Positions 1-9,133 of a stretch of 64,000 bases of DNA are shown piece after piece (positions within the stretch are counted from its first letter, which is position 1; each line of letters opens with the position of its first letter). The notes beneath the pieces are model-generated. The model made no database searches and was not told where the DNA came from. It was given only the letters and a program-made list of their open reading frames with translations. Made by a program: the position numbers and the translations under genes. This stretch comes from Clostridia bacterium (lineage in GTDB: Bacteria; Bacillota; DAOUPZ01): contig DAOUPZ010000016.1 of assembly GCA_030625885.1 (NCBI GenBank), positions 1-64,000 on the forward strand, given 5' to 3'.

Positions 1-10
1 TCCTCCTTTT
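1..10 (-). promoter_or_regulatory. ribosome binding site of a gene beyond the left edge
   Basis: The minus strand reads AAAAGGAGGA up to the window edge, a near-perfect Shine-Dalgarno. A minus-strand gene therefore probably starts a few bases outside the window, downstream of buk and possibly in the same transcript. Its identity cannot be seen. Confidence 0.55.
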
Positions 11-401
11 CTTTAATATCATTTGCATATTCTATATCTTTTTGTACATTGTATACTCTTCAGAATATTTAGAATTACCAAAATTTTCACACTACTCGGC
101 ATAGATTTAGGGTTATTTTATATTTAGAATGGCTCTGGCAACATGGGGACACACCACTCGTGCCTCGTGGAATTTCCCCATCTTTCCTTCGCTTTTCCTG
201 CAAACCTGCAATGTAAGTTCTTTATTGCATGACATATACTTTCTGATTTGTCAGAAAGAGATTGAGGATTGGCTAAAGGCTTAAAGCTAAATGCTAAAAC
301 CTGAAAAATAAATAGTTAAAGATCTTTTGCCTTAGGCTTTAGGCCTTGAGCTTTAAGCTAATCTTTTTTCCTTCTTCCTTCTATTTAAAATGATACGGTG
401 T
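11..401. other. intergenic region with word-like inverted repeat and a REP-like hairpin
   Basis: No gene is visible. It holds a 37-bp REP-like hairpin (144-180). At about 271-357 it holds a degenerate block built from words such as GGCTAAAGGCTTAAAGCTAA, with a loosely complementary arm containing GGCTTTAGGCC and GCTTTAAGCTAA. The right arm is followed by AATCTTTTTTCCTTC, a tail similar to those of the other mosaic intergenic elements in this window. Confidence 0.5.
144..180. repeat. REP-like 37-bp hairpin repeat, copy 1
   Basis: It starts TGGGGACACACCA and ends TTTCCCCA, so the ends pair. A second copy at 14799-14835 has the same length and differs at about 4 positions. GGGGACA-type palindromes are often scattered by REP-associated tyrosine (IS200-like) transposases. 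No such transposase is in this window. Confidence 0.5.
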
Positions 402-1523
402 CTATACTACTTTTGAATCATTAATATACTGTGCAGATTCTACATCATTATCATAAATTTTTGCTTTTTCTTCTCCATTCAATACTCTCAATGCACCTTC
501 TGCCAAGGCTCGCAATTCATCCTCTCCAGGGGAAACTGCAACCGGCGCAATAAACCCAACTCGCTCCGTAATCCAATTCACCAACTGATTGGCGTTGGCA
601 ATACCCCCCGTAAGAATAATGGCATCTACTTTACCTTTTAAAACGGTTCCATAACTCCCAATTTCTTTACTGATGCTATACGCCATAGCCTCATAGACCA
701 GCGCTGCATATTCATCACCTTCTTGGATCATGGCCTGCACCTGACGAATATCATTAGTACCTAAATGAGCGATTAAGCCGCCATTACCCACCATTTTCTT
801 TTCCATATCTTCTTTTGTATACTTCCCGGAATAACACAGATTAACAACTGAGCGTACAGGCATACCTCCGGAACGACTGGGCGTAAAAGTGCCTTCCCCT
901 GCTAAAGCATTCTTAACATCAATGACGCGTCCCTTTTCATGAGCACCGATTGTAATCCCATCACCAAGATGAGCAACAATGAAATTGGACATCTCATAAA
1001 CTTTGTTCATTTCCTTCGCTACACGACGTGCAACAGCGCGTTGGTTGAGCGCATGAAACACACAACTGCGCTTCACCTCAGGTAATCCTGTTACGCGGGC
1101 AACATCTGTTAATTCATCCACAACAACCGGATCCACCACAAAAGATGGTATATCTAATTTCTCAGCAATATCATAGGCAATATGCCCACCAAGATTAGAG
1201 GCATGCTTACCGGAAACACCCAAACGTAAATCTTCCAGCATTCTTTGACCCACTACATAAGTGCCTGCTGAAATAGGTTTTATAAGACCGCCCCGAGCCA
1301 CAATCGCATCAAAAGAAAAGAGGGAAATATTTTTGTCTTTCAATATATCTAAGATTAAATTTTCTCGAAATTTATATTGTTCTTCCCATGTTTGCAATTT
1401 TGCAAGTTCCTCTCCGGAATGACGGATTGTCATTTCAAACAGAGGCTTTTCATTATCATAAACAGCAATCTTCGTGGATGTTCCACCAGGATTTATACCC
1501 AACACACGATAAACCTTTTTCAT
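402..1523 (-). CDS. buk: butyrate kinase / branched-chain carboxylate kinase
   Basis: Acyl phosphate:ADP phosphotransferase of the acetate and sugar kinase superfamily. It makes ATP from butyryl-phosphate or a branched or aromatic acyl-phosphate at the end of acyl-CoA fermentation. The 373-aa length fits Buk. The N-terminal phosphate-binding motif GINPGGTSTK is at residues 9-18, and a central AHLGDGITIG motif is typical of the family. The ATG at 1523 is chosen because AAGGAGGAG lies just upstream; an earlier in-frame start has no good ribosome site. No phosphotransbutyrylase gene adjoins it inside the window. It is preceded by a T-box leader, unusual for a fermentation kinase, which suggests that the substrate derives from an amino acid. 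Family call is firm; the natural acyl group is open. Confidence 0.9.
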   Translation of the reverse strand: MKKVYRVLGINPGGTSTKIAVYDNEKPLFEMTIRHSGEELAKLQTWEEQYKFRENLILDILKDKNISLFSFDAIVARGGLIKPISAGTYVVGQRMLEDLRLGVSGKHASNLGGHIAYDIAEKLDIPSFVVDPVVVDELTDVARVTGLPEVKRSCVFHALNQRAVARRVAKEMNKVYEMSNFIVAHLGDGITIGAHEKGRVIDVKNALAGEGTFTPSRSGGMPVRSVVNLCYSGKYTKEDMEKKMVGNGGLIAHLGTNDIRQVQAMIQEGDEYAALVYEAMAYSISKEIGSYGTVLKGKVDAIILTGGIANANQLVNWITERVGFIAPVAVSPGEDELRALAEGALRVLNGEEKAKIYDNDVESAQYINDSKVV

Positions 1524-1563
1524 TCTTTCTCCTCCTTCATCATCATCTATAACAAATAAAAAA

Positions 1564-1605
1564 ACCTCTCGTCCAATATACAATTCATGTATAGGGACGA
1601 GAGGT
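1564..1605 (-). terminator. T-box-controlled intrinsic terminator before buk
   Basis: Stem ACCTCTCGTCC / GGACGAGAGGT with a 20-nt loop, followed on the minus strand by a U-rich tract. It lies directly downstream of the T-box sequence, the usual place for the terminator that competes with the antiterminator. Confidence 0.85.
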
Positions 1606-1845
1606 ATATTTCCTTCGTGTTACCACCCAAATTCATCATCGCTTCGCAGCAATGGTCTCAGTAAGTACGGGACATATCAATCCGATACTCTGACGCTTTA
1701 ACGGGAATCAACGCCCGACATCACCTACTCGAAATCTTTCAGCGAATGCAGTTCCAGGATGACCTTCACCAAAGATATCCGTACCGGCTCTCACTTTTCC
1801 CGGCTTTCTGTAACTTCTTATCTTTAACTACTCTTCCTGTCATAA
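1564..1845 (-). ncRNA. T-box leader RNA upstream of buk
   Basis: On the minus strand it contains a leader beginning near GGAAGAGTAGTTAA, a CCGTTAAAGCG segment, the T-box core TTGGGTGGTAACACG (1616-1630) and then a strong terminator. These match the order of a canonical T-box riboswitch, which senses uncharged tRNA through the specifier codon and the CCA end through the T-box bulge. I could not fold stem I with certainty. Candidate specifiers are TGC (1748-1750, in GAAC-TGC-A) or TTC (1731-1733), so the amino acid is unresolved. The regulated gene is buk, perhaps with genes to the left of the window. Confidence 0.85.
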
Positions 1846-1874
1846 CTTTTCAAATATTTATTTTTATTGATAAT

Positions 1875-1903
1875 ATTATATAAAAAAACAAATGAGGTGT
1901 CAA
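1875..1903 (-). promoter_or_regulatory. consensus sigma-A promoter of the T-box/buk transcript
   Basis: On the minus strand there is a perfect TTGACA (1898-1903) and a perfect TATAAT (1875-1880) separated by 17 nt, about 30-40 nt upstream of the leader. This is as strong as a housekeeping promoter gets, so control must come mainly from the T-box. Confidence 0.85.
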
Positions 1904-2018
1904 GGCTTTTTAACTAAATCACAAACATTTATGAGAAAAACATTATACAACCGTTTTTCTATCTTTCCCAAAAAGATTATTATTTTCTTTCATATGCCTT
2001 ATCTGATTCTCTCGATGA

Positions 2019-3266
2019 TCATTGAGCTATGTGTATTTGTTTAGATGGTTCAGATTCTATTAAGTCAATCGTATTATTCTTGGAATTTTGCACTCGCATA
2101 ATGCTATCTTCACTTGTTAGATGGTAAGCCGCAAGGTTCTCCAGCGCATCACAAACTGGTAATATTTCATATATCGGTTTGTCTTTTTCATAATAACGAT
2201 GAACCCAGGTCGGTACATATGAAACATCTTCAATACGTATTTGATTTAATTCCAAATCTTTTATTATTTTTACATTAACAATGATGCCATCTTCAGTATA
2301 TCTGTTTTTCAATATTTCATATCGTTGGTTGGAAAGAAAGTTCCCCATTGAATAAGCAACCAGTGTCTGATGTTCATCTACTTCCGACTGAATCCAACTA
2401 ATAGGCTGCAAGACATGTGGATGACTACCAAATATAATATCTACCCCATAGTTGCTCAACGCTTGGGCCATTTTGATCTGATTATTATTAGGAGAACGAT
2501 GATATTCATCCCCCCAGTGTATAAAACAAACAACCAGTTCCGCGCCTTGTGATTGCATCATTTTAACCTGATTCTTAATCCGCATTAAATCTTCATCTAA
2601 CGTATCATAATTAAAGGTATTAATAAGCGATTCTACAGCGGGATCAACTTGATTCCCATTTAAGGTTTTTTGTCCTTTCCATGGATCTGTTTCATATGTA
2701 TAGCCTATGACTCCCATCTTGATACCCTTGACCTCTTTTATCAAAAATTCAGGATTCGATTCATCCGTTCTGGTACCAATCACATCCATATTTTGTTCAC
2801 TTAGCACTTCCTGAGTCCTTATCATTCCATCCATACCGGTATCATAAGTATGATTATTGACCGTAGAGACAATATCAAAACCCGTATCCTTCAGTGCAAT
2901 TGCTACAGCATCAGGGCTATTAAAAAGAGGATAACTAGAATAACCTCTAGCAGCACCCGCAAAAGTAGTTTCTAAATTCACTAACGCTATATCGGCTTGC
3001 TCGATATAATTCCTTACAAATTGAAAATTATTCCTAAATTCGTAATTTTTCGCTTCTGGATCATATTGTGCTCTGATTTGTGGTCCATGTACCATAATAT
3101 CACCAACTGCCGCGATATTAATTTCAATGGGTTCTGGAACTTTAAGGCGCTCATGACCATCATGTTTTGAGTTACTATTGAGTGCCTGTTCTGAATGAAC
3201 ACACCCAGTTGCCAGTAAAAATACAATGAGAACCACCCATAGGCTCCTAATGATTTTTTTATGCAT
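2019..3266 (-). CDS. CapA-family lipoprotein (PGA_cap metallophosphatase fold)
   Basis: A 415-aa exported protein of the CapA / poly-gamma-glutamate synthesis family, a calcineurin-like metal-binding fold of uncertain reaction. The signal peptide ends in the lipobox LATGC, with Cys22 as the lipidated residue, so it should sit on the outer face of the membrane. Metal-site motifs appear in order: AAVGDIMVHG near residue 53, NLETTF, NNHTYDTGMDG, HWGDEY and GSHPHVLQP. There is no capBC neighbour, so a capsule role is not supported. CapA-like proteins without CapBC are common in clostridia, often of unknown function. It is followed by the buk transcription unit but has its own gap. Confidence 0.8.
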   Translation of the reverse strand: MHKKIIRSLWVVLIVFLLATGCVHSEQALNSNSKHDGHERLKVPEPIEINIAAVGDIMVHGPQIRAQYDPEAKNYEFRNNFQFVRNYIEQADIALVNLETTFAGAARGYSSYPLFNSPDAVAIALKDTGFDIVSTVNNHTYDTGMDGMIRTQEVLSEQNMDVIGTRTDESNPEFLIKEVKGIKMGVIGYTYETDPWKGQKTLNGNQVDPAVESLINTFNYDTLDEDLMRIKNQVKMMQSQGAELVVCFIHWGDEYHRSPNNNQIKMAQALSNYGVDIIFGSHPHVLQPISWIQSEVDEHQTLVAYSMGNFLSNQRYEILKNRYTEDGIIVNVKIIKDLELNQIRIEDVSYVPTWVHRYYEKDKPIYEILPVCDALENLAAYHLTSEDSIMRVQNSKNNTIDLIESEPSKQIHIAQ

Positions 3267-3288
3267 AAATTATTCCTCTCTCATTCTA

Positions 3289-3648
3289 TTAGCGTTCCTT
3301 GCGTAGTTTAATTCCATTAATAAAGCCGCCAATAAATATTAACAATACAATACTGGTTGTAAATCTGAAAGATGCTAATCCATGTTCCAGATAAAATATT
3401 TTGGCGTTAATGACTTCACAATATAAAGTCAAGAAAAACAAAGTGATATGTCCTGCAATACTCGGTATACCCGTATACTTATAATCATAAGTCACATAAG
3501 CAATGATTAAAAACATTGCAGTTAATAATAAATTGTTTGTTACCGCAAAATACCCCAAAAAAACTAAAATACCCAGTACAAACCCAACTATACAAGATGC
3601 GTTTACCATTTTTTCCGGTAAGCTCAATTCCCTTTTTTCTGTTTTCAA
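3289..3648 (-). CDS. small four-helix membrane protein of unknown function
   Basis: About 119 residues with four hydrophobic segments, a charged N-terminus (KTEKRELSLPEK) and a basic C-terminus (KLRKER). I do not recognise a family. I start it at the TTG at 3648, preceded by AGGGAG at normal spacing. The upstream in-frame start would run through the terminator hairpin at 3671-3695 and so is unlikely. It lies 22 nt before the CapA-like gene on the same strand, so the two may be co-transcribed. Confidence 0.55.
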   Translation of the reverse strand: MKTEKRELSLPEKMVNASCIVGFVLGILVFLGYFAVTNNLLLTAMFLIIAYVTYDYKYTGIPSIAGHITLFFLTLYCEVINAKIFYLEHGLASFRFTTSIVLLIFIGGFINGIKLRKER

Positions 3649-3670
3649 GATGCGACACTCCCTAATAATC

Positions 3671-3695
3671 AAAAATGGGGATTGCCCCCATTTTT
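3671..3695 (-). terminator. intrinsic terminator after the flavin reductase-like gene
   Basis: AAAAATGGGG / CCCCCATTTTT hairpin with a very short loop and a U-rich tail on the minus strand, just after the stop of the flavin reductase-like gene. Confidence 0.7.
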
Positions 3696-3708
3696 GTACC
3701 ATGTTCGT

Positions 3709-4209
3709 TTATCTGAACTTTAACAAATCAATCTTAGAATAATCAATATTCCCATCTGCATCTAAAAGTTCCTCATTGGCATGAACACATTCAATCTTTC
3801 CAATAAACATCTCATGGGAACCCGTTTTAATGGAATCCACAACACTGCATTCAATATTAACGGGGCAATCTAACAATAAAGGCGCATTTACCTTTTCCCC
3901 GTCTCCTATTTTTAATCCTAGTTTTTCCAATTTGTTTTCATCCCGCCCACTATGACTTCCAAGATAGCCATATTGTTCTTTTAAAGCTTGCGGAACCAGA
4001 TTAACTACAAATACACCTGTTTCTTTAACCATAGGATAAGAATAACGGGAAGGGACAATACCCACCATCACCATCGGTGGATCAAAGCTGCAATTCCCCG
4101 CATAAGCAACAGCTAACGCATTATTTTCTCCATTAGTCCCTCTACAGGAAACTAATAAGTCAGGCATAGGCTGTAAACAACTTGTAAAATTTGCTACTTG
4201 TTTTTTCAT
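3709..4209 (-). CDS. flavin reductase-like FMN-binding protein
   Basis: About 166 residues of the flavin reductase-like (split-barrel FMN-binding) family. Characteristic stretches are the start PMPDLLVSCRG, MVGIVPSRYSYPMV, GVFVVNLVP and the NKLEKLGLK-type helix before NAPLLLDCPVNIEC. Such proteins hold FMN and act as NAD(P)H:flavin oxidoreductases or as redox flavoproteins of unknown partner in anaerobes. The ATG at 4209 is chosen for the strong GGAGGAG site just upstream. A terminator follows, so it is probably monocistronic. The physiological substrate cannot be inferred. Confidence 0.75.
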   Translation of the reverse strand: MKKQVANFTSCLQPMPDLLVSCRGTNGENNALAVAYAGNCSFDPPMVMVGIVPSRYSYPMVKETGVFVVNLVPQALKEQYGYLGSHSGRDENKLEKLGLKIGDGEKVNAPLLLDCPVNIECSVVDSIKTGSHEMFIGKIECVHANEELLDADGNIDYSKIDLLKFR

Positions 4210-4386
4210 CTTTACTTCTCCTCCTCTAAACAATATAAAGTAAATTTCATGTGGCTTTTTGGTCACATGCTCATTATATCATATTCAGATAAAACTTCCA
4301 TTTTTTTCTCGTTTTGTGCTTCTCCTTAATACCATTACTTTTCATCACTCACATACCCTCTTCATATATTTTGCTTCTCACCTGTT

Positions 4387-5001
4387 CTACGCCTTATAAT
4401 GGGAAACATCATATTTCTTAATAATCACAAACTCATTCTCAGCCACATCTATAATACTCAGGCTCGTGGGATGAGCAACCGGTGATTCCCATAAGTTTTC
4501 CAAGCTAATATTGTCGATATAGGCAAATATTAATTTCAAAACAATACCATGAGCCACCATTAACACAGTTTGATCCTTGTGATTATTAATAATTTCATGA
4601 AGTGCAGGAATAACCCTTTTTTGCACATCCTCAAATGTTTCTCCTGAAACAGTTTGATATAGATGCGGTGCATTCCAAAATTTTTCTGTTTCATCCCGAT
4701 ACTTTTCATTTAATCCATCAATACACAGCCCTTCCCATTCACCAAACGACATTTCTTTTAGTAACTCTTGCTTTCTAATCTCTAAATTCCTTATACCTCT
4801 AATGATATCTGCAGTATGATAAGCACGGTAAATCGGACTTGAATAAATGGCATCAAATTTTACATCTTTTAATGATTCACTGAGCCATTGCGCTTGCTTA
4901 ACCCCTAAATCCGTAAGAGGTGAATCCTTATGTCCTTGAAATCTTCTTTCTAAATTCCATTGTGTTTGACCATGCCGGGTTATATATAATCGCGTCATCA
5001 T
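4387..5001 (-). CDS. histidine phosphatase family protein
   Basis: A 204-aa phosphoglycerate mutase-like phosphatase. The N-terminal TRHGQT motif carries the phospho-accepting histidine (about His10), and MVAHGIVLKLI near residue 150 has the second catalytic histidine. The family includes alpha-ribazole phosphatase and broad phosphomonoesterases. This copy is unlinked to the cobalamin genes, and a separate cobC-like paralogue sits inside that operon, so I do not call it cobC. Start chosen at the first of two adjacent ATGs after GAAAGGAAG. It follows the SMR exporter gene with a gap of 67 nt, suggesting an operon of two. Confidence 0.75.
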   Translation of the reverse strand: MMTRLYITRHGQTQWNLERRFQGHKDSPLTDLGVKQAQWLSESLKDVKFDAIYSSPIYRAYHTADIIRGIRNLEIRKQELLKEMSFGEWEGLCIDGLNEKYRDETEKFWNAPHLYQTVSGETFEDVQKRVIPALHEIINNHKDQTVLMVAHGIVLKLIFAYIDNISLENLWESPVAHPTSLSIIDVAENEFVIIKKYDVSHYKA

Positions 5002-5068
5002 AATCTTCCTTTCATTAACATTTTTCCAAAACAAGCCGGGAAAGTTCTTGACTTGCATAACCATTGAC

Positions 5069-5383
5069 CTACCCTGTATAGTTTACTCCAATCACACCTA
5101 TTACAATCAACCCGATAGAGGCTAACTTCAAACCACTAATAGGTTCATTAAAATAATAATAGCCGATGAGCACTATGGCTGCTGTACCTACTCCAGACCA
5201 AATCGCATATACAACTGACAAGTCAATTTCTTTCACAGCAAAAGACATAAAGATAAAACTCAACGTATAAAAAACAAATAATAAAACAGAAGGTAACAAA
5301 CGAGTAAACCCATTAGCCAATTTAACACAAACCGTACCCAAAATTTCTAAACCAACTGTCAAAACAAGATAAAGCCAACCCAT
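5069..5383 (-). CDS. small multidrug resistance (SMR) family exporter
   Basis: A 104-aa protein with four predicted membrane helices, the standard SMR length. The essential membrane glutamate is Glu13 in LTVGLEILGT. The third helix has the family signature YAIWSGVGTAA. Such proteins work as dual-topology dimers exporting quaternary ammonium compounds or guanidinium-type cations in exchange for protons. Only one SMR gene is present, so a homodimer is expected. Which subfamily (Qac, Gdx) it belongs to cannot be settled by eye. It precedes the histidine phosphatase gene on the same strand. Confidence 0.85.
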   Translation of the reverse strand: MGWLYLVLTVGLEILGTVCVKLANGFTRLLPSVLLFVFYTLSFIFMSFAVKEIDLSVVYAIWSGVGTAAIVLIGYYYFNEPISGLKLASIGLIVIGVIGVNYTG

Positions 5384-5608
5384 TCTATAATCATCCTTCC
5401 ATCACATTAATAAAAACAAATGCCCTGCCAATTTTCTAATACTAATCCTCCTTTAATATCTACTAAAACCCGTCAAAGTTTCTTTAATATGAACTGCTGA
5501 ATAACCTCATTAATCATCACATAATAGTATTCTAGATAACAATTCTTTTCCCTATCTTTTCATTAGAAAAAGACCAAACAAGCTACATTTATCCTTGTCA
5601 TATCAATG

Positions 5609-5637
5609 TTGACATCAGTTACCACATACTGTAAAAT
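5609..5637 (+). promoter_or_regulatory. promoter of the coiled-coil gene
   Basis: TTGACA (5609-5614), a 17-nt spacer and TAAAAT (5632-5637), about 40 nt upstream of the start codon at 5675. Confidence 0.75.
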
Positions 5638-5674
5638 GGTATTGTTGAGGTACATACAAAGGAGTTGTATAGCA

Positions 5675-6001
5675 ATGAATGAAAATCAACTTGGCGTAAT
5701 TTTGGAAAATATCTTAGACAAGGTGGATACAATTGCTGAAGGGCAGCGAAATCTAGAAGATAAATTCACTCATTTAGATAAAAAAGTAGACAAACTTGCT
5801 GATGGGCAGAAAAAAATTGAAGACCGACTAACTGGTGTGGAATTTAGGCTGGATCGTGTTGAGTCTAGGCTGGATGGTGTTGAGTCTAGACTATATCGTG
5901 TTGAAAAAGAAAATAAGGAAATTAAATCATTTGTCATGGCGATTGAAGATGGTATCAATAACCATGAGATAAGAATTACAAAGTTAGAAGAAACACTTTA
6001 A
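5675..6001 (+). CDS. small coiled-coil protein of unknown function
   Basis: A 108-residue, highly charged protein made almost entirely of heptad-like coiled coil. A repeated unit, roughly LDRVESRLDGVESRL, occupies residues 60-85, with related units LDKKVDKLADGQKKIEDRL before it. There is no signal peptide, cysteine cluster or membrane segment. The start at 5675 follows AAGGAG. It has its own strong promoter and a terminator, and stands alone between two minus-strand operons. Similar short coiled-coil proteins are widespread in Firmicutes without known function; a structural or partner-binding role is only a guess. Confidence 0.65.
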   Translation: MNENQLGVILENILDKVDTIAEGQRNLEDKFTHLDKKVDKLADGQKKIEDRLTGVEFRLDRVESRLDGVESRLYRVEKENKEIKSFVMAIEDGINNHEIRITKLEETL

Positions 6002-6045
6002 AAGATATTAAACACCAACAAGTTGGATAGATTAACAAATAAAAA

Positions 6046-6061
6046 ACCTGGTTTCCCAGGT
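6046..6061. terminator. bidirectional terminator between the coiled-coil gene and argH
   Basis: ACCTGG-TTTC-CCAGGT stem flanked by A-runs on one side and T-runs on the other, so it can stop transcription from both converging genes. Confidence 0.85.
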
Positions 6062-6074
6062 TTTTCTTTTAATA

Positions 6075-7472
6075 CTATTTACTTGACCAAAAAACTTCCG
6101 TTTCTTTCATCATTCCCCGCCCTTTTTCAATTGAAAACAGAACAGCTTCAGGCGCTGCACCACCGCGAGATTTCCGCGCTTTCATGCAATTCCTTACCTT
6201 TATAACCTCGAGAATATCTTCTGCAAATTCCGACGAAATGTCTTTATATTCAGCGAGCGATAAATCGACTAATCGTTTATCATTTTGGATACAATATAGA
6301 ACCGTTTTCCCTACAATCGCATGACATTCTCGGAACGGAATACCCTTTTTCACCAAATAATCTGCCATATCGGTCGCATTGGAAAAATCATTTTCTAATG
6401 CTGCTGCCATATGATCCGCTTTAACATTCATTGTCGCAATCATCCCGCTGTATAACTTCAAACTGATCTTTATCGTATCGATTACGTTAAAAAGCCGTTC
6501 TTTATCTTCCTGCATATCCTTATTATAGGCGAGCGGCAACCCTTTTAATGTCGTTAGCATGGCCATTAAATCACCAAAAACGCCACCCGTTTTACCACGT
6601 ACCAGTTCCGCCACATCTTGGTTTTTCTTCTGAGGCATAATGCTGCTGCCCGTACAATAAGCATCATCTAATTCCACAAACCCAAACTCAGCGGAAGACC
6701 ATAAGATGATTTCTTCACTCAACCGACTCAGATGCATCATGAGTGTGGAAGCCGCAGCCAGAAACTCAACAATATAATCACGATCACTTACCGCATCGAT
6801 GCTATTTTCATACAATGCCGCAAATCCAAGCTCTTTAGCCACCATTTCTCGATCAATCGGAAAAGATGTACCTGCCAGCGCACCTGCCCCCAAAGGCATT
6901 AAATCAGTCCGTTTAAAACAATCTTGAAGCCGTTCACCATCCCGTTGTAACTTATAAAAATAAGCCATCAAATGGTGCCCAAAAGAAATCGGCTGTGCCC
7001 GTTGCAGATGCGTATAACCCGGCATCAGTGTTTCCACATGCATTTCTGCCAGCTCACTTAATTCTTTTTGCAGATCCAGTACCAAAGATGCAACATCTTT
7101 AATTTCTTCTTTCATATACATATGCGTATCTAAAGCAACCTGGTCATTACGGCTGCGACCCGTATGCAATTTACCGCCAACCGGGCCCACTTTCTCAATC
7201 AACCGTTTCTCAATATTCATATGGATATCTTCTGCTTTAATATCAAAAACAAATGTACCTGCTTCAATTTCCGCCAAAATATCTTCTAAACCCTCATCAA
7301 TGACCTGAGCATCTTGTAAATCAATAATACCCTGGGCTGCAATCATTTTAACATGCGCTTGGCTACCCCGAATATCCTGTTTATAAAGTCTCTTGTCAAA
7401 ACCGATGGAGGAATTGAATTTCTCCACTAAAGCATCCGTTTCCTTAGCAAATCTGCCACCCCAAAGCTTCAT
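6075..7472 (-). CDS. argH: argininosuccinate lyase
   Basis: Splits argininosuccinate into arginine and fumarate, the last step of arginine synthesis; a cytoplasmic homotetramer. The 465-aa length is standard. It opens with MKLWGGRF, typical of the family, and carries the fumarase/aspartase superfamily signature GSSIMPQKKNQD with the catalytic serine loop, plus HTGRSRNDQV. The ATG at 7472 follows TAGGAGG at good spacing; longer readings overlap argG. It is last in the arg train, 10 nt after argG, and is followed by a terminator. Confidence 0.95.
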   Translation of the reverse strand: MKLWGGRFAKETDALVEKFNSSIGFDKRLYKQDIRGSQAHVKMIAAQGIIDLQDAQVIDEGLEDILAEIEAGTFVFDIKAEDIHMNIEKRLIEKVGPVGGKLHTGRSRNDQVALDTHMYMKEEIKDVASLVLDLQKELSELAEMHVETLMPGYTHLQRAQPISFGHHLMAYFYKLQRDGERLQDCFKRTDLMPLGAGALAGTSFPIDREMVAKELGFAALYENSIDAVSDRDYIVEFLAAASTLMMHLSRLSEEIILWSSAEFGFVELDDAYCTGSSIMPQKKNQDVAELVRGKTGGVFGDLMAMLTTLKGLPLAYNKDMQEDKERLFNVIDTIKISLKLYSGMIATMNVKADHMAAALENDFSNATDMADYLVKKGIPFRECHAIVGKTVLYCIQNDKRLVDLSLAEYKDISSEFAEDILEVIKVRNCMKARKSRGGAAPEAVLFSIEKGRGMMKETEVFWSSK

Positions 7473-7482
7473 ATTCAACCTC

Positions 7483-8685
7483 CTATTTGTTGTTTTTTTC
7501 CTTAACCATTGCGCGGACAGCCAACGGTAAGCCAAAGAGGTTAATGAATCCTTCAGCATCCTTTTGATCATAAATATCTTCTTCACCAAAAGTTGCCAGT
7601 TCTTCACTATATAATGAATAAGGTGATTTTACACCTGCAACTGTACAATTTCCTTTATAAAGTTTCATACGTACTGTTCCAGTTACCGTTTTTTGCGTTT
7701 CAGTCACGAACGCATCAAAAGATTCTCGCAAGGTACAATACCACATACCATCATATACTAACTCTGCATAACGATTAGCAATCAATTCTTTATAATGTAA
7801 TGTTGCACGATCAAGCGTTAATAATTCCAGTTCACGATGTGCTGCAAATAAGATCGTACCACCCGGTGTTTCATACACACCACGAGATTTCATACCAACT
7901 AATCGATTTTCTACCATATCACAAATACCCACACCGTTGGCACCACCCAATTCATTAAGCTTGGTCACCAATTCCACTGCCTCATAAGCTTTCCCATCAA
8001 TTTTTGTGGGATTACCTTGTTCAAATTCGATTTCAACATAAGTAGGAACATCCGGTGCTTTTTCCGGTGTGACAGTCAGCATATATAACTCATCTTTGGG
8101 TTCATTCCACGGATTTTCTAAATCGCCGCCTTCATGGCTGATATGCCATAAATTGCGATCGCGGCTATAAATTTTTGCCTTGGTTACGGGAACATCAATA
8201 TCATGTGCTTTAGCATAATCAATACAATCTTCACGTGATTTAAGATCCCATTCACGCCAAGGTGAAATAATCTTTAAGTTAGGATTTAAGGCTTTAACGC
8301 CAAGTTCAAAACGCACTTGATCATTTCCTTTACCGGTCGCGCCATGGGCAATGGCCACTGCCCCTTCTTTTTCTGCAATTTCAACTAATTTTTTAGCAAT
8401 AAGCGGACGCGCAAATGATGTACCCAGCAGATATTTTCCTTCATAGAGTGCACCCGCCTTTACGGTTGGGAAAACATAATCTTCAATAAACTCTTTCTTT
8501 AAATCTAAGATATAGAGTTTGCTGGCGCCACTCTCTTTTGCTTTTTGGTCTAAAGGTTCTAATTCCTCACCTTGCCCCAAATCAGCGGTAACAGCAATAA
8601 CCTCATAGCCATACTTTTCCTTTAACCAAGGAATAATAATAGAAGTATCCAAACCACCTGAATAAGCCAATATAACTTTTTCCAT
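7483..8685 (-). CDS. argG: argininosuccinate synthase
   Basis: Joins citrulline and aspartate with ATP to make argininosuccinate. The 400-aa length is normal. The N-terminal PP-loop [10 protein letters not shown] binds ATP, and further motifs include [11 protein letters not shown] and [15 protein letters not shown]. The start at 8685 follows AAGGGGG. That ribosome site lies right beside the palindrome TGCCTGCGGCA shared with the gap upstream of carA, so the mosaic element abuts or supplies the ribosome site. It is closely coupled to argH. Confidence 0.95.
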   Translation of the reverse strand: MEKVILAYSGGLDTSIIIPWLKEKYGYEVIAVTADLGQGEELEPLDQKAKESGASKLYILDLKKEFIEDYVFPTVKAGALYEGKYLLGTSFARPLIAKKLVEIAEKEGAVAIAHGATGKGNDQVRFELGVKALNPNLKIISPWREWDLKSREDCIDYAKAHDIDVPVTKAKIYSRDRNLWHISHEGGDLENPWNEPKDELYMLTVTPEKAPDVPTYVEIEFEQGNPTKIDGKAYEAVELVTKLNELGGANGVGICDMVENRLVGMKSRGVYETPGGTILFAAHRELELLTLDRATLHYKELIANRYAELVYDGMWYCTLRESFDAFVTETQKTVTGTVRMKLYKGNCTVAGVKSPYSLYSEELATFGEEDIYDQKDAEGFINLFGLPLAVRAMVKEKNNK

Positions 8686-8704
8686 ACTATATAACCCCCT
8701 TGTT

Positions 8705-9132
8705 GCCTGCGGCAAAATTTATAATTTTTAATTATTAATTCATAATTAAAATCTTTCGTCTACTACACAGTATTTTATTAAAAACTGTTCGTGCTGTCTA
8801 AAATTGGTAGTAACTGAAACAAAAAAGAAAACATTATTAAATATAATGCCAAAATAACCTATTTGTCAACATTAGAGTTCAATATTAGCAAAATTTTTAA
8901 CCATCACTTTATAAATATTTAATTTTTCTTCTATCTTTCTACTTTCAACGAAAGTAGAAGGCATTCTTTATTCTTAATCTTTTTCGTTCCTCGTTCAGCA
9001 TCCATAAGCTGCGTTCGTTCCTCATTCCTCGTCTTTTAATCTTTTCCTACCTGCTACCTGCCGTTCGCTACCTGCTATCTTTTATTCTTTATCCCTTAAT
9101 TATGAATTATAAATTATGAATTGTGAATTGAA
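8705..9132. repeat. mosaic intergenic element between argF and argG
   Basis: No gene is visible. The left end has the palindrome TGCCTGCGGCA (8705-8715) and AT-rich words TTATAATTTTTAATTATTAATTC. The right end (9096-9131) has complementary words such as AATTATGAATTATAAATTATG. Between them are TTCGTTCCTCGTTC-type words, CTTTTAATCTTTTCC and CCTACCTGCTACCTGC (9046 onward). The same modules recur in the other arg gaps. Confidence 0.6.
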
Positions 9133-9133
9133 T

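Noticed and set aside
1564-1845. T-box leader as a plain attenuator of another class (for example SAM riboswitch)
   Set aside because: The GGGTGGTAACACG core followed at once by a terminator is specific for a T-box.
4387-5001. Histidine phosphatase as the alpha-ribazole phosphatase of the cobalamin pathway
   Set aside because: A separate homologue lies inside the cob operon (41232-41828), and this one is next to an SMR exporter with no cobalamin link.
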